From NCBI RefSeq assembly GCF_000789235.1, contig NZ_KN525716.1, forward strand, positions 1,819,169-1,883,168: 64,000 bases of DNA. Direction: 5' to 3'. The translations under genes were made by a program, and so were the position numbers. This DNA comes from Wocania ichthyoenteri Th78. Lineage in GTDB: Bacteria; Bacteroidota; Bacteroidia; Flavobacteriales; Flavobacteriaceae. Below are positions 9,941 through 17,791 of this stretch, piece after piece. Position 1 is the stretch's first letter. Each line of letters starts with the position of its first letter. Under the pieces are notes generated by a model. It was not told the origin of the DNA, searched no databases, and saw only the letters and a list, made by a program, of their open reading frames with translations.

Positions 9941-10047
9941 TATAAAAAAAGCACTTTAATTTACATAAAGTGCTTTATAAAACAGTTCGAGTTAGTTTAT
10001 ATTCAAACCATTAATAGGTAAATTTCATAGCAAAATCTTCCTGCGTT
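9941..10047 (-). ncRNA. Candidate ECF-sigma-controlled small RNA between trhO and recA
   Basis: There is no protein gene here on the minus strand. A promoter-like motif (10051-10081) and a well-formed minus-strand intrinsic terminator (9944-9976) define a potential transcript of about 100 nt. The promoter motif closely matches the one in front of the ECF sigma operon at 11212, with the same 15-nt spacer. The transcript contains a five-codon mini-ORF (ATG followed by AAATTTACCTATTAA) with an AGGA-like site upstream, so a leader peptide is also possible. If the terminator leaks, the RNA could be a leader of trhO. The start and end are estimates. Confidence 0.4.
9944..9976 (-). terminator. Orphan intrinsic terminator between divergent trhO and recA
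   Basis: An 11-bp perfect stem (AAAGCACTTTA at 9948-9958 with its complement at 9966-9976) and a 7-nt loop precede a T7 run when read on the minus strand. No annotated gene lies upstream of it on that strand, since recA is on the plus strand. It therefore points to an unannotated minus-strand transcript. Confidence 0.65.
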
Positions 10048-10050
10048 TAC

Positions 10051-10081
10051 TAATAGATGCAAAATGTATAAAAAGGTTGCG
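10051..10081 (-). promoter_or_regulatory. Putative ECF-sigma promoter (CGCAACC-N15-CATCTATTA)
   Basis: Read on the minus strand, CGCAACC (10075-10081) is followed after exactly 15 nt by CATCTATTA (10051-10059). The same two blocks with the same spacing precede the sigma factor operon at 11212-11242, and about 11 of 15 spacer bases also agree. An AAC core in the -35 region and a CATCTA-like -10 fit the general style of ECF promoters. Assignment to this sigma factor is inference. Confidence 0.45.
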
Positions 10082-10146
10082 TGATAAAATTGTATTGTGA
10101 AAAAACTTATAGTATTTTAGCATACATAATTTCAGAAAAACAGAAA

Positions 10147-11157
10147 ATGAGCAACGAAAAAGAAAAAGAAGCAAAATTAAAAGCACTAAAACTTACATTA
10201 GATAAATTAGATAAAGCATACGGTAAAGGCACCGTAATGAAAATGAGTGACCAAGCAGTTGTAGATGTTGATGCTATTCCATCGGGATCTTTAGGTTTAG
10301 ATATTGCCTTAGGCGTTGGTGGCTATCCACGTGGTCGTGTAATAGAAATTTACGGACCAGAATCATCTGGTAAAACGACTTTAACTTTACATGCTATTGC
10401 TGAAGCTCAAAAAGCGGGAGGTATTGCTGCGTTTATTGATGCAGAGCATGCTTTTGATCGATTTTACGCAGAAAAACTAGGTGTAGACATTGACAATTTA
10501 ATAATCTCGCAACCCGATAATGGCGAGCAAGCTTTAGAAATTGCCGATAATTTAATTCGCTCAGGTGCTATTGATATTGTGGTTATAGATTCCGTTGCTG
10601 CACTAACTCCTAAAAGTGAAATTGAAGGTGAAATGGGAGACTCGAAAATGGGCTTACATGCACGTTTAATGTCTCAAGCTTTAAGAAAACTTACTGGGTC
10701 TATTAGTAAAACCAATTGTACCGTAATTTTTATTAACCAATTACGTGAAAAAATTGGTGTTATGTTTGGCAACCCAGAAACCACAACCGGTGGTAATGCT
10801 TTAAAATTTTATGCATCGGTTAGATTAGACATTAGACGTTCTACTCAAATTAAAGATAGCAACGGTAATGTTTTAGGAAACAAAACTAGAGTAAAAGTAG
10901 TTAAAAATAAAGTAGCTCCTCCTTTTAAACTAGCAGAGTTTGATATTATGTATGGAGAAGGCGTAAGCAAAGTAGGAGAAATTTTAGATGTAGCTGTTGA
11001 GCACGAAATAGTTAAGAAAAGCGGCTCGTGGTTTAGTTATGATGATACTAAACTTGGCCAAGGGCGAGATGCCGTAAAAGCTATTATAAAAGACAACCCC
11101 GAACTCATGGACGAGCTCGAAGATAAAATTAGAAACATTTTAAAAGCATCAGAATAA
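10147..11157 (+). CDS. recA: Recombinase RecA
   Basis: RecA forms ATP-dependent filaments on single-stranded DNA and drives homologous recombination and repair. I place the start at the ATG at 10147 ([16 protein letters not shown]), giving 336 residues as in relatives. An upstream in-frame GTG at 10081 would add 22 residues unlike the family and overlap the reversed promoter motif. Walker A is GPESSGKT (residues 70-77), and the core motifs (e.g. [29 protein letters not shown]) are intact, with an acidic C-terminus. It is monocistronic, closed by a strong terminator at 11162. No SOS-type operator was recognised upstream. Confidence 0.97.
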   Translation: MSNEKEKEAKLKALKLTLDKLDKAYGKGTVMKMSDQAVVDVDAIPSGSLGLDIALGVGGYPRGRVIEIYGPESSGKTTLTLHAIAEAQKAGGIAAFIDAEHAFDRFYAEKLGVDIDNLIISQPDNGEQALEIADNLIRSGAIDIVVIDSVAALTPKSEIEGEMGDSKMGLHARLMSQALRKLTGSISKTNCTVIFINQLREKIGVMFGNPETTTGGNALKFYASVRLDIRRSTQIKDSNGNVLGNKTRVKVVKNKVAPPFKLAEFDIMYGEGVSKVGEILDVAVEHEIVKKSGSWFSYDDTKLGQGRDAVKAIIKDNPELMDELEDKIRNILKASE

Positions 11158-11161
11158 ATAA

Positions 11162-11189
11162 AAAATCCCGAATTTTCGGGATTTTTTTT
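11162..11189 (+). terminator. Intrinsic terminator of recA
   Basis: An 11-bp stem (AAAATCCCGAA/TTCGGGATTTT) with a 2-nt apical gap (effectively a slightly shorter stem) starts four bases after the recA stop and runs into T8. Confidence 0.9.
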
Positions 11190-11211
11190 ATATAATTAAA
11201 TTAATATTACA

Positions 11212-11242
11212 CGCAACCTTTTAATTTATTTGGCATCTATAA
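11212..11242 (+). promoter_or_regulatory. Putative autoregulated ECF-sigma promoter
   Basis: CGCAACC (11212-11218), a 15-nt spacer and CATCTATAA (11234-11242) lie about 45 bp ahead of the lipoprotein-sigma-membrane protein operon. The motif recurs at 10051-10081 on the other strand. ECF sigma factors commonly activate their own operons, which makes this the best candidate autoregulatory site. Confidence 0.5.
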
Positions 11243-11286
11243 ATACAAAAACATGTATTAAACAGAAAAATTAAAAATTATTTGCA

Positions 11287-11697
11287 ATGAAAAAGTTAGT
11301 CGCCCTAAGCTTAGCTTTATTTTTATTTGCGTCATGCAGTATTGATGATGATAGCACAAATTATAGCTTTGAAATATTACCAATAGAAAGTGTTGATATT
11401 CCTAACGAGTTTACTTTAGGTGAAGTTTATCCCATAACAGTTTCTTATTTTAGACCTTCAACATGTCACTCTTTTAAAGAGTTTTATTATTTAAAAGAAA
11501 ATAATCAGCGTACTGTTGCCGCTATTAATTATGTATTTGATAATAATAGTTGTGAAACACTTACAGAAGAATTAGTAGAAGCAACATTTAATTTTATTGT
11601 TACCAGTAATGGATCATATATATTTAAGTTTTGGCAAGGTGAAGGTGATAATGGAGAAGATCAATACCTAATTATAGAAGTGCCTGTTACAAATTAA
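11287..11697 (+). CDS. Small lipoprotein of unknown function, first gene of the sigma operon
   Basis: The 136-residue product starts with a short lipoprotein signal peptide ending in FASC (Cys17), followed by an acidic stretch (SIDDDS). The rest looks like a compact beta-rich domain with two Cys residues (in STCHSF and NNSCETL) that could form a disulphide. I recognise no named family. It begins about 45 bp downstream of the putative ECF promoter, and the sigma gene starts 30 bp after its stop. It is therefore probably co-transcribed with the sigma factor and may be part of the envelope signal that controls it (inference). Confidence 0.75.
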   Translation: MKKLVALSLALFLFASCSIDDDSTNYSFEILPIESVDIPNEFTLGEVYPITVSYFRPSTCHSFKEFYYLKENNQRTVAAINYVFDNNSCETLTEELVEATFNFIVTSNGSYIFKFWQGEGDNGEDQYLIIEVPVTN

Positions 11698-11727
11698 GTT
11701 TAAGTATTAATAAATACGTGTTTTAAT

Positions 11728-12270
11728 TTGAGTTTAAACCAACTCATAGAAAATTGTAGAATTAATGATACTAAAGCCCAAGGAGAATTATACAAACTCT
11801 TTTCGAGTAAATTATTCTCTGTATGCTTGAAGTATTCGAGAAACTATGCCGAAGCAGAAGATAATTTACAAGATGCTTTTTTAACAATTTTTGATAAAAT
11901 AGAACAATATAAAAGTAAAGGCTCTTTTGAGGGTTGGTTAAAACGAATAACAATAAACACCGTTTTGCAACGCTACCGAAACGAAAAAGTTTTTGATATT
12001 ATAAATGAAAATGTAGCCGATGAAGTTGAATTAGAGATTGATGAAGATAATGTCTCTTTAGATTATCTCTTAAAAATAATCCAAGAATTGCCAGATCGTT
12101 ACAGATTAGTATTTAACCTTTATGTTTTAGATGGTTATTCGCATAAAGAAATAGCAGATATGCTAAGTATAAATATAGGGACTTCAAAATCTAATTTAGC
12201 TCGTGCTAGACAAGCTTTAAAAGAAACTATTGAAAATCATAAAACAAGACAAAGTTTACAATCCTTATAA
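11728..12270 (+). CDS. ECF-type RNA polymerase sigma factor
   Basis: The 180-residue protein has sigma region 2 (about residues 22-90, including DNLQDAFLTIFDKIEQY and the GWLKRITIN segment) and region 4 (about 115-170, helix-turn-helix YSHKEIADMLSINIGTSKSNLARARQ). There is no region 1 or 3, as expected for the ECF group. The start is a TTG at 11728 (MSLNQLIENCRIND), which fits the usual N-terminus of Bacteroidota homologues; no ATG lies close by. The stop is immediately followed by the ATG of the next gene. It probably directs transcription of its own operon through the motif at 11212. Confidence 0.9.
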   Translation: MSLNQLIENCRINDTKAQGELYKLFSSKLFSVCLKYSRNYAEAEDNLQDAFLTIFDKIEQYKSKGSFEGWLKRITINTVLQRYRNEKVFDIINENVADEVELEIDEDNVSLDYLLKIIQELPDRYRLVFNLYVLDGYSHKEIADMLSINIGTSKSNLARARQALKETIENHKTRQSLQSL

Positions 12271-13815
12271 ATGAGTGATAAAAAACATATAGACAGATTA
12301 TTTCAGGAGCGTTTTAAAGATTTTGAAGCGACTCCTAGCGATACTGTTTGGGAAAATATTGAAGCCAAATTAAATAAGAAAAAGAAGAAACGACGTGTTA
12401 TTCCTATTTGGTGGCGTTACGCTGGTATTGCTGCTTTATTATTGCTTTTATTAACTGTTGGTGGTTTATTTAATGGTAATGATTCTGAAGATCTTCCAAC
12501 AAACCAGGTTGTTGAAACTGAAGATATAAATCTTGAGAAATCTAATACTACTGAGGATAATAATTCGACTATTAATATTGAAAAAGAAGATAAAATTATA
12601 GATATAGAAGATGATGCTATTGCAGGATCTAATACAGAAAAAGAATCTGCTGAAAAAGCTTCAGAAACTAAAATTGATAATACTCAAAAAGATATTACAC
12701 CTTCAAACGAAACATCTGTTGCTGAAAATGCCTCTTCAAAACTTAAAAATGAAGGTACACAAAAATCGCAGTTACCTTCAAATAAAAAATCAAATATCGG
12801 TGATGTCATTGTAAAAACAGATAATACAACGGTAATTACTCAAAATTCAAAAGAAAAAAATAATAAGGCGATTCAAAATAAAAATCCCCAAATTGATATC
12901 AATAAAGCAAAGCATATAATTAACAATTCAACAAAAAAAAATACCGCTATTGCGGAAGTAAAACCCGATGATATTTCGACAGACGCAATAACCAAAACCG
13001 AAGCTATTGCCGATAACAGCACCAAAGAAAACACGCTTACCATTGAGGAAGTATTAGATAAAAACAAAGATATTATTGAAGAAGAGAAAGACGAAAAATT
13101 AAATAGGTGGAGTATCGCCCCAAATGCTGCGCCTGTTTATTTTAGTAGTTTAGGAGAAGGTTCTTCAATAGATCCGCAATTTAACAACAACTCGAAAAGT
13201 GGCGAACTTAATATGAGTTACGGTATTAAAGCCAGTTATGCTGTTAATAATAAATTAAGTATTCGTACGGGTATAAACAAAGTTAATTTGGGTTACAATA
13301 CCAATAATGTTGTAGTCTTTCAATCTATTAGTTCTAGCTCTAACTTATTACAAAATGTAAATACAAACAGTAATACTGCTGCTGATGCCGTTTCAATAAT
13401 TAGTGGTAATAGTTTAAATTCTTCTAAAAGTCCGGAAGCTTTTACGAAAAGTTCAAATACTTCTATTAATCAAGACATAGGATACATTGAAGTGCCTTTG
13501 GAAATTCAATATGCACTTACGAATAAAAAATTAGGTGTTAATTTAATTGGTGGTTTTAGCTCGTTCTTTTTAAATAAAAATGAAATATTCTCAGAGGTTT
13601 CTGGTTCTCGAACCCTTTTAGGAGAAGCTAATAACATAAACAATGTAAGCTATAGTGCTAATTTTGGTGTGGGATTAAATTATAAAGTTTCAAAAAAAAT
13701 AGATTTGAATTTTGAGCCTATGTTCAAATATCAAATCAATACGTTTAATAATACGTCTGGTAATTTTAAACCTTATTTTATTGGGGTTTATACCGGATTT
13801 GCTATTAAGTTTTAG
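12271..13815 (+). CDS. Sigma-associated membrane protein with inner-membrane segment and C-terminal outer-membrane beta-barrel-like domain
   Basis: The 514-residue protein follows the sigma gene with zero spacing. Residues 1-46 are hydrophilic and very basic at their end (KKKKKRR), and 47-67 form one hydrophobic segment. Residues about 70-270 are a low-complexity Asn/Lys/Glu/Thr-rich linker. The remaining 240 residues show alternating beta-strand patterns and end in Phe (GVYTGFAIKF), like PorT-type outer membrane barrels. The N-terminal 45 residues sit where an anti-sigma domain would be, so this is likely the regulator partner of the ECF factor. Whether one chain really spans both membranes is open. 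Confidence 0.75.
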   Translation: MSDKKHIDRLFQERFKDFEATPSDTVWENIEAKLNKKKKKRRVIPIWWRYAGIAALLLLLLTVGGLFNGNDSEDLPTNQVVETEDINLEKSNTTEDNNSTINIEKEDKIIDIEDDAIAGSNTEKESAEKASETKIDNTQKDITPSNETSVAENASSKLKNEGTQKSQLPSNKKSNIGDVIVKTDNTTVITQNSKEKNNKAIQNKNPQIDINKAKHIINNSTKKNTAIAEVKPDDISTDAITKTEAIADNSTKENTLTIEEVLDKNKDIIEEEKDEKLNRWSIAPNAAPVYFSSLGEGSSIDPQFNNNSKSGELNMSYGIKASYAVNNKLSIRTGINKVNLGYNTNNVVVFQSISSSSNLLQNVNTNSNTAADAVSIISGNSLNSSKSPEAFTKSSNTSINQDIGYIEVPLEIQYALTNKKLGVNLIGGFSSFFLNKNEIFSEVSGSRTLLGEANNINNVSYSANFGVGLNYKVSKKIDLNFEPMFKYQINTFNNTSGNFKPYFIGVYTGFAIKF

Positions 13816-14248
13816 GTTTTTGGTTAGATCTAGATATGGGTTTCCTTTAAGCTCGGAAATCAATATCAAGAAAAACTGCTCTCCCCAGAGCAGTTTTTTA
13901 TTTTTTAAAACCAAGAATTATTTTTCTCCAATGTAAAAATACCGAACCTCTTTGATGGTGATTATCAACTAAATTAAAGTAAAAATAGTACCAATAATGA
14001 TGTTTTTCTTGATTTTTGACATTATGATCCCACTTGATTTTGGTTTTTTAATTTTTATAATCATCATACAAAACTATAATCACTTCTTGATTTAAAATAT
14101 TTTATTTTCTTGAGAAAATGAATTAAAGCCAATTATTAAGCTGCAAAAAAATTAGTGTGTTAAATTTCACAAATATCCTCCTTTTTATTTTTTGATTAGA
14201 AGTAATAAACTCTATTAACCGCATTTAACTGTTTTTTTACTACTTGTT
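13816..14248. other. Intergenic region downstream of the sigma operon
   Basis: About 430 bp lie between the convergent sigma operon and the minus-strand 157-residue gene. It contains the sigma-operon terminator (13871-13898). I saw no convincing ORF, RNA gene or repeat in the rest, which is AT-rich. Confidence 0.6.
13871..13900 (+). terminator. Intrinsic terminator of the sigma factor operon
   Basis: A perfect 12-bp stem (AAAAACTGCTCT at 13871-13882 and its complement at 13887-13898) with a CCCC loop continues into T residues. It lies 56 bp after the last gene. The A-tract on the left arm makes it usable from the minus strand too. Confidence 0.9.
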
Positions 14249-14722
14249 TTATATAATTATCTCAGGAAAATATCTTACTTCCTTTATTGTAATTAATTTC
14301 TTCTTTACATCATCCCCATCAATTAATAATATTTTCTTTGCTTTACTAAATAACTTCAAAGTTTCAGCATAACCAATTTTATCTATAACCTTCTTTGTTA
14401 ATATTATGCTTTTGTTTTTCCTTAAAAAACTTTTATTTACGGAAACCTTGAGAGCCTTTATATTATTTGATTGGTCATCAAAATTCAAATAAGTCCAATA
14501 ATGTAGCGAGAGAGATTCTTTATTATATTTACTATCAATAAAATAATAGTAATAGGATATTGTCTCTATATCATTTTTCTGCTTGCTTTCTCTTTTCTCA
14601 ACGGATAAATCCTTAGCAGTATCAAAATAAACTATTAATACTTCTTGGCTTTTTATCCTTTCTAAATCTTGAGAAAAAACAGTTGTACTTATAAAGCAAA
14701 GAAAAATGGTTAAATATTTCAT
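14249..14722 (-). CDS. Exported protein of unknown function
   Basis: The 157-residue protein begins with a signal peptide (MKYLTIFLCFISTTVFS) with no lipobox Cys, so it should be a soluble periplasmic or secreted protein. The mature part is rich in Lys and beta-strand-like segments and is not a family I recognise. Its ATG lies 10 bp after the stop of the HExxH lipoprotein gene, so the two are very probably one operon and may act together. No domain, metal site or catalytic motif is visible. Confidence 0.7.
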   Translation of the reverse strand: MKYLTIFLCFISTTVFSQDLERIKSQEVLIVYFDTAKDLSVEKRESKQKNDIETISYYYYFIDSKYNKESLSLHYWTYLNFDDQSNNIKALKVSVNKSFLRKNKSIILTKKVIDKIGYAETLKLFSKAKKILLIDGDDVKKKLITIKEVRYFPEIII

Positions 14723-14732
14723 TTTATTTTAT

Positions 14733-16406
14733 TTAGTTACTACAATTTATTGAAAACCCACCAACTCCAACAGATTTGTATGTCTGATAGTTCTTTTCTT
14801 CATTAGATCCCACAGGTAATTCTTGTTTAAAGGTATCTGTATTTTGCAACCCAACCATACTGAAATAATAATAAAATTGATCCCAGTTCCAAGGTAATTC
14901 ATCCCCCGATGGATTAACTTCATCTATAAATGTGTAATTATTTTCAGCTCCTTGCTGATGAGATAAAGGTATTAAAGAATCCTTAATATCTGCCATAACC
15001 TCAGACATTGTAGGAATCATATTATCAAACATAAATTCATGTTGAGATTGGGAACCACAAGAAGGCTCATAATAAGTGTTTAATAACTCCCCAAAACTCA
15101 TGTTGTTAAGATCATTTAAAATTTCTTTAGCAGGTGTACCGACATTACAATTAATATGTTTGATTTGTAAATAAGCATGAATGGATTCATGCAAAATTGC
15201 AGTTGCAAGTGAAAAAGCGCTAACCCCTATTTTCGTTTTATTAATTTTAATTGTAACATTTAGCTCTTTTATAGAACCATCTAAATTTAACTTCCCCTCT
15301 GTTTGTGTAGTTGCTGTAGGCTGATTAGTTGACGGTTGTATAGCAGGAATATTTTCTGCTAATTCAAATTTAACGTTTAAATTCTTATTCTCTCCAAATG
15401 TATCTAAAAATAACGTTTTAAATTTTGGTGACTTTGTAAGTTTGTCATAAACACACAAAATTTTCTCATTATGAATATCATCCGTAGAGATTTTATCACA
15501 AGGTGTTTTTGTAATCTCTTTTAAATCAACATTAAATGGAGAATTTTTACTATAATATGCATTAAGTACATCAAGAGAAGCTGCACACTCTGCATCACTT
15601 CCATCTTGATTAATTGGGGAAGATATGGTATCGTCTGTACCTGGTCCACTAGATGTGTCCCCTCCACTTGAACTTCCACCACCTGGACCAGAAGGACCAC
15701 CACCATCTCCTCCTGATGAAGCACCTCCTCCCGGAGAACAGTAGGAAGATTTTAAAACCCACATAAATTCTGGGTCTTCCTCATTGCCTGCACCTACTAA
15801 TTCACCTTCATCACCTAGATCTATTTCTACTACAACCCATTCTTCAACACAGCCACCTTTTGCACTAGATGCTTTTGATTTTGACCCTTTATTTAAAAAT
15901 GAAGTATCAAAATCAATTAATTGATATTGTGTAGTTCTGCTACTTAATAAGTCAGCATCTAAATTATTAAACACTTCATTACTAAACTCTTCTTTTGTAA
16001 ATCCATAGGTTACAATGTAAGCGTTATAGCCACCTTCACTATTTAAAGATAACAGTAAATTCTCTAGTTGATTAGTATTAGGATTATCTCTTATTATGGA
16101 AAAATTATAAGAATGGTAATCTTCTTTCTCAATGTACTTAACGTAATCTGTGTTTATAGAAAAGCCCTGTTCAGCATTATATAAAACATCTCTGTTAGAA
16201 TTCTTTTGAGAAGAAAACTTTTGTAATTTACTTATAGCTTTACTGTTAGATTGAATTTCATTAAAATCTATAATCTTTACAGTAATTTCTGAAGTGTTTT
16301 GATTTGAGTCAAAGCCTTCTTTTTGACAGCTATTAAATAATAAAGAAATTCCAAAAAATAGAATTCCTAGTTTCAAATAATTTTTAAAATTAAATTTCAT
16401 AAGCAT
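14733..16406 (-). CDS. Lipoprotein with HExxH putative zinc-metallopeptidase motif
   Basis: The 557-residue product has a lipoprotein signal peptide ending FNSC (Cys27; Cys25 if the second Met at 16400 is the start). It then has an N-terminal domain of about 180 residues, a Gly/Ser/Pro-rich flexible linker (roughly 222-255) and a C-terminal domain with HESIH (His406-His410) in an ILHESIHAYL helix. HExxH is the zinc-binding motif of many metallopeptidases; the third ligand is not obvious. No established family was recognised. A surface lipoprotein carrying a tethered protease-like domain is the best description. It heads a two-gene operon with the 157-residue exported protein. Confidence 0.75.
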   Translation of the reverse strand: MLMKFNFKNYLKLGILFFGISLLFNSCQKEGFDSNQNTSEITVKIIDFNEIQSNSKAISKLQKFSSQKNSNRDVLYNAEQGFSINTDYVKYIEKEDYHSYNFSIIRDNPNTNQLENLLLSLNSEGGYNAYIVTYGFTKEEFSNEVFNNLDADLLSSRTTQYQLIDFDTSFLNKGSKSKASSAKGGCVEEWVVVEIDLGDEGELVGAGNEEDPEFMWVLKSSYCSPGGGASSGGDGGGPSGPGGGSSSGGDTSSGPGTDDTISSPINQDGSDAECAASLDVLNAYYSKNSPFNVDLKEITKTPCDKISTDDIHNEKILCVYDKLTKSPKFKTLFLDTFGENKNLNVKFELAENIPAIQPSTNQPTATTQTEGKLNLDGSIKELNVTIKINKTKIGVSAFSLATAILHESIHAYLQIKHINCNVGTPAKEILNDLNNMSFGELLNTYYEPSCGSQSQHEFMFDNMIPTMSEVMADIKDSLIPLSHQQGAENNYTFIDEVNPSGDELPWNWDQFYYYFSMVGLQNTDTFKQELPVGSNEEKNYQTYKSVGVGGFSINCSN

Positions 16407-16654
16407 ATATAATTAAAGCTAATAGTTATATGCTACTAAATAATAATGAGGGAGGATTGCTATTTTATAAACCTAAAACATTTTTTTTGTAATAAAATAC
16501 TTGTATTTGTTAAAATTTCAGAGTTTTAATGAATATCTTAAATTACTGCTGTGGGAAACCCGTAAAAGTTGTGTTTTTTATAAATTTTTTGGATTAAAAT
16601 AAGATTCAAAGTTTTAATATTCCAGTTAAAGTTTTTCGCTTTAGGCGACTTCTT

Positions 16655-17392
16655 TTAGCTGTTAAAAGTCTCTAATTGCTTTAAAATAGCACTTCTCGCT
16701 TCTGCATTTAGAACCTTTGTGTCATCAACCGTTAAATTTTCAGTAGACAAAAATTTATGAATTTTAACACGCATTTTTCCCGGACCTCCGCTAAAAAAAG
16801 TATACGAAAAACGTTTTTTATTATCGGCAAAGGTTAATGGCACAATGGGTATTTTATGATTAATTGCTAATCTAAAAGCGCCATCTTTAAACTCATCTAA
16901 TTCTATATGTTCCTCGGGTACGCCACCTTCAGGAAAAATACAAATACTTACCCCAGTTTGTAATCGGCGTTGCGCTCTTAAAAAAACAGCTTGTCTACTT
17001 TTTGCAGAACTTCTATCAACCAAAATACAAGTGCGTTTATAGAAAAACCCAAAAAGAGGGATTTTAACCAACTCCTTTTTGCCAACAAAAACAAACGGGT
17101 TTTTAACCGAAACTAACATGAGCATAATATCTGCCATAGAAGTGTGGTTAGCAATAAACATATAGCTTTTATTTTTTTCTGGCGTTTGTTCACGCTCTAT
17201 AATTGGTCTAAATCCCATACCAATTAAAATAACTTTTGCCCAAAAACGTGCCAATTTAAAAAAGAACGGATACCAAGACTCTTTTAGAATAGAAATTAAA
17301 AGAATAGGAAACATAATCAGTATTGGTAAAGCTACAAGAATGTAGAACCAAATACGGTAAAATGTCCAAAAAGTGTACTCTATAATTTTCAT
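16655..17392 (-). CDS. plsC: 1-acyl-sn-glycerol-3-phosphate acyltransferase (PlsC family)
   Basis: PlsC acylates lysophosphatidic acid to phosphatidic acid at the inner membrane. The product shows an N-terminal hydrophobic segment (about residues 14-36), the catalytic HX4D box NHTSMAD (His83, Asp88) and the substrate-binding FPEGGVPEE motif. I choose the ATG at 17392 (245 residues). In-frame alternatives at 17398 and 17452 exist, and the longest adds 20 residues unlike the family. It diverges from the GlsB-like gene at 17460. Substrate range within the acyltransferase family cannot be told from sequence. Confidence 0.88.
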   Translation of the reverse strand: MKIIEYTFWTFYRIWFYILVALPILIMFPILLISILKESWYPFFFKLARFWAKVILIGMGFRPIIEREQTPEKNKSYMFIANHTSMADIMLMLVSVKNPFVFVGKKELVKIPLFGFFYKRTCILVDRSSAKSRQAVFLRAQRRLQTGVSICIFPEGGVPEEHIELDEFKDGAFRLAINHKIPIVPLTFADNKKRFSYTFFSGGPGKMRVKIHKFLSTENLTVDDTKVLNAEARSAILKQLETFNS

Positions 17393-17459
17393 TTGCATCA
17401 AAAATACTATTATAAATTGATTATCTTTAAAACATAATAACTTTAAAATCATAAAAACT

Positions 17460-17702
17460 ATGGGTTTACTTTATGCATTATTAATAGGTGCCATTGCTGG
17501 TTGGTTAGCAGGAAAGCTAATGAAAGGCGGTGGCTTTGGATTATTACTAAACATCGTTATTGGTATTATTGGTGGCTTAGTTGGTAATTGGCTTTTTGCA
17601 ACACTAAACATTAACTTTATTGATGGTGTTATTGGAGACATTTTAACAGGTGCTATTGGTGCTTCGGTTATATTATTTATAGCTGGTTTATTTAAAAAAT
17701 AG
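17460..17702 (+). CDS. GlsB/YeaQ/YmgE-family small membrane protein
   Basis: This 80-residue protein is almost entirely hydrophobic with three Gly-rich membrane segments (GAIAGWLAGKLMKGGGFG, then IVIGIIGGLVGNWLF, then GAIGASVILFIAGLF). This is the layout of the transglycosylase-associated or GlsB family, linked to general stress in other bacteria but without a known activity. It is a single gene, starting close to the divergent plsC and ending at a terminator just 22 bp downstream. Confidence 0.88.
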   Translation: MGLLYALLIGAIAGWLAGKLMKGGGFGLLLNIVIGIIGGLVGNWLFATLNINFIDGVIGDILTGAIGASVILFIAGLFKK

Positions 17703-17723
17703 ACCTTTATTTAACATATTCTT

Positions 17724-17749
17724 AAAAAGTGGCTGTTGCCGCTTTTTTT
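17724..17749 (+). terminator. Intrinsic terminator of the GlsB-like gene
   Basis: A 10-bp stem with one T-G pair (AAAAAGTGGC/GCCGCTTTTT) and a TGTT loop ends in T residues, between the GlsB-like gene and trpS. Confidence 0.8.
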
Positions 17750-17766
17750 ATTGGGTAACTTATCTT

Positions 17767-17774
17767 TAAATTTG
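17767..17774 (+). promoter_or_regulatory. Putative -7 promoter element of trpS (TAAATTTG)
   Basis: TAAATTTG matches the Bacteroidota -7 consensus TAnnTTTG and lies 17 bp before the trpS ATG, just after the preceding terminator. I found no TTTG -33 block at the usual 19-21 nt, so this rests on position and one box. Confidence 0.4.
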
Positions 17775-17791
17775 CGCTTTATATTAAAACT

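Noticed and set aside
10081-10146. Upstream GTG start adding 22 residues to RecA
   Set aside because: The extra residues do not resemble any RecA N-terminus, and the segment overlaps the reversed ECF-like promoter motif. The ATG at 10147 gives the normal length.
15660-15730. Gly/Ser-rich tract read as a tandem DNA repeat or CRISPR-like array
   Set aside because: It encodes an in-frame Gly/Ser/Pro linker of the HExxH lipoprotein, with no regular unit and no spacers.
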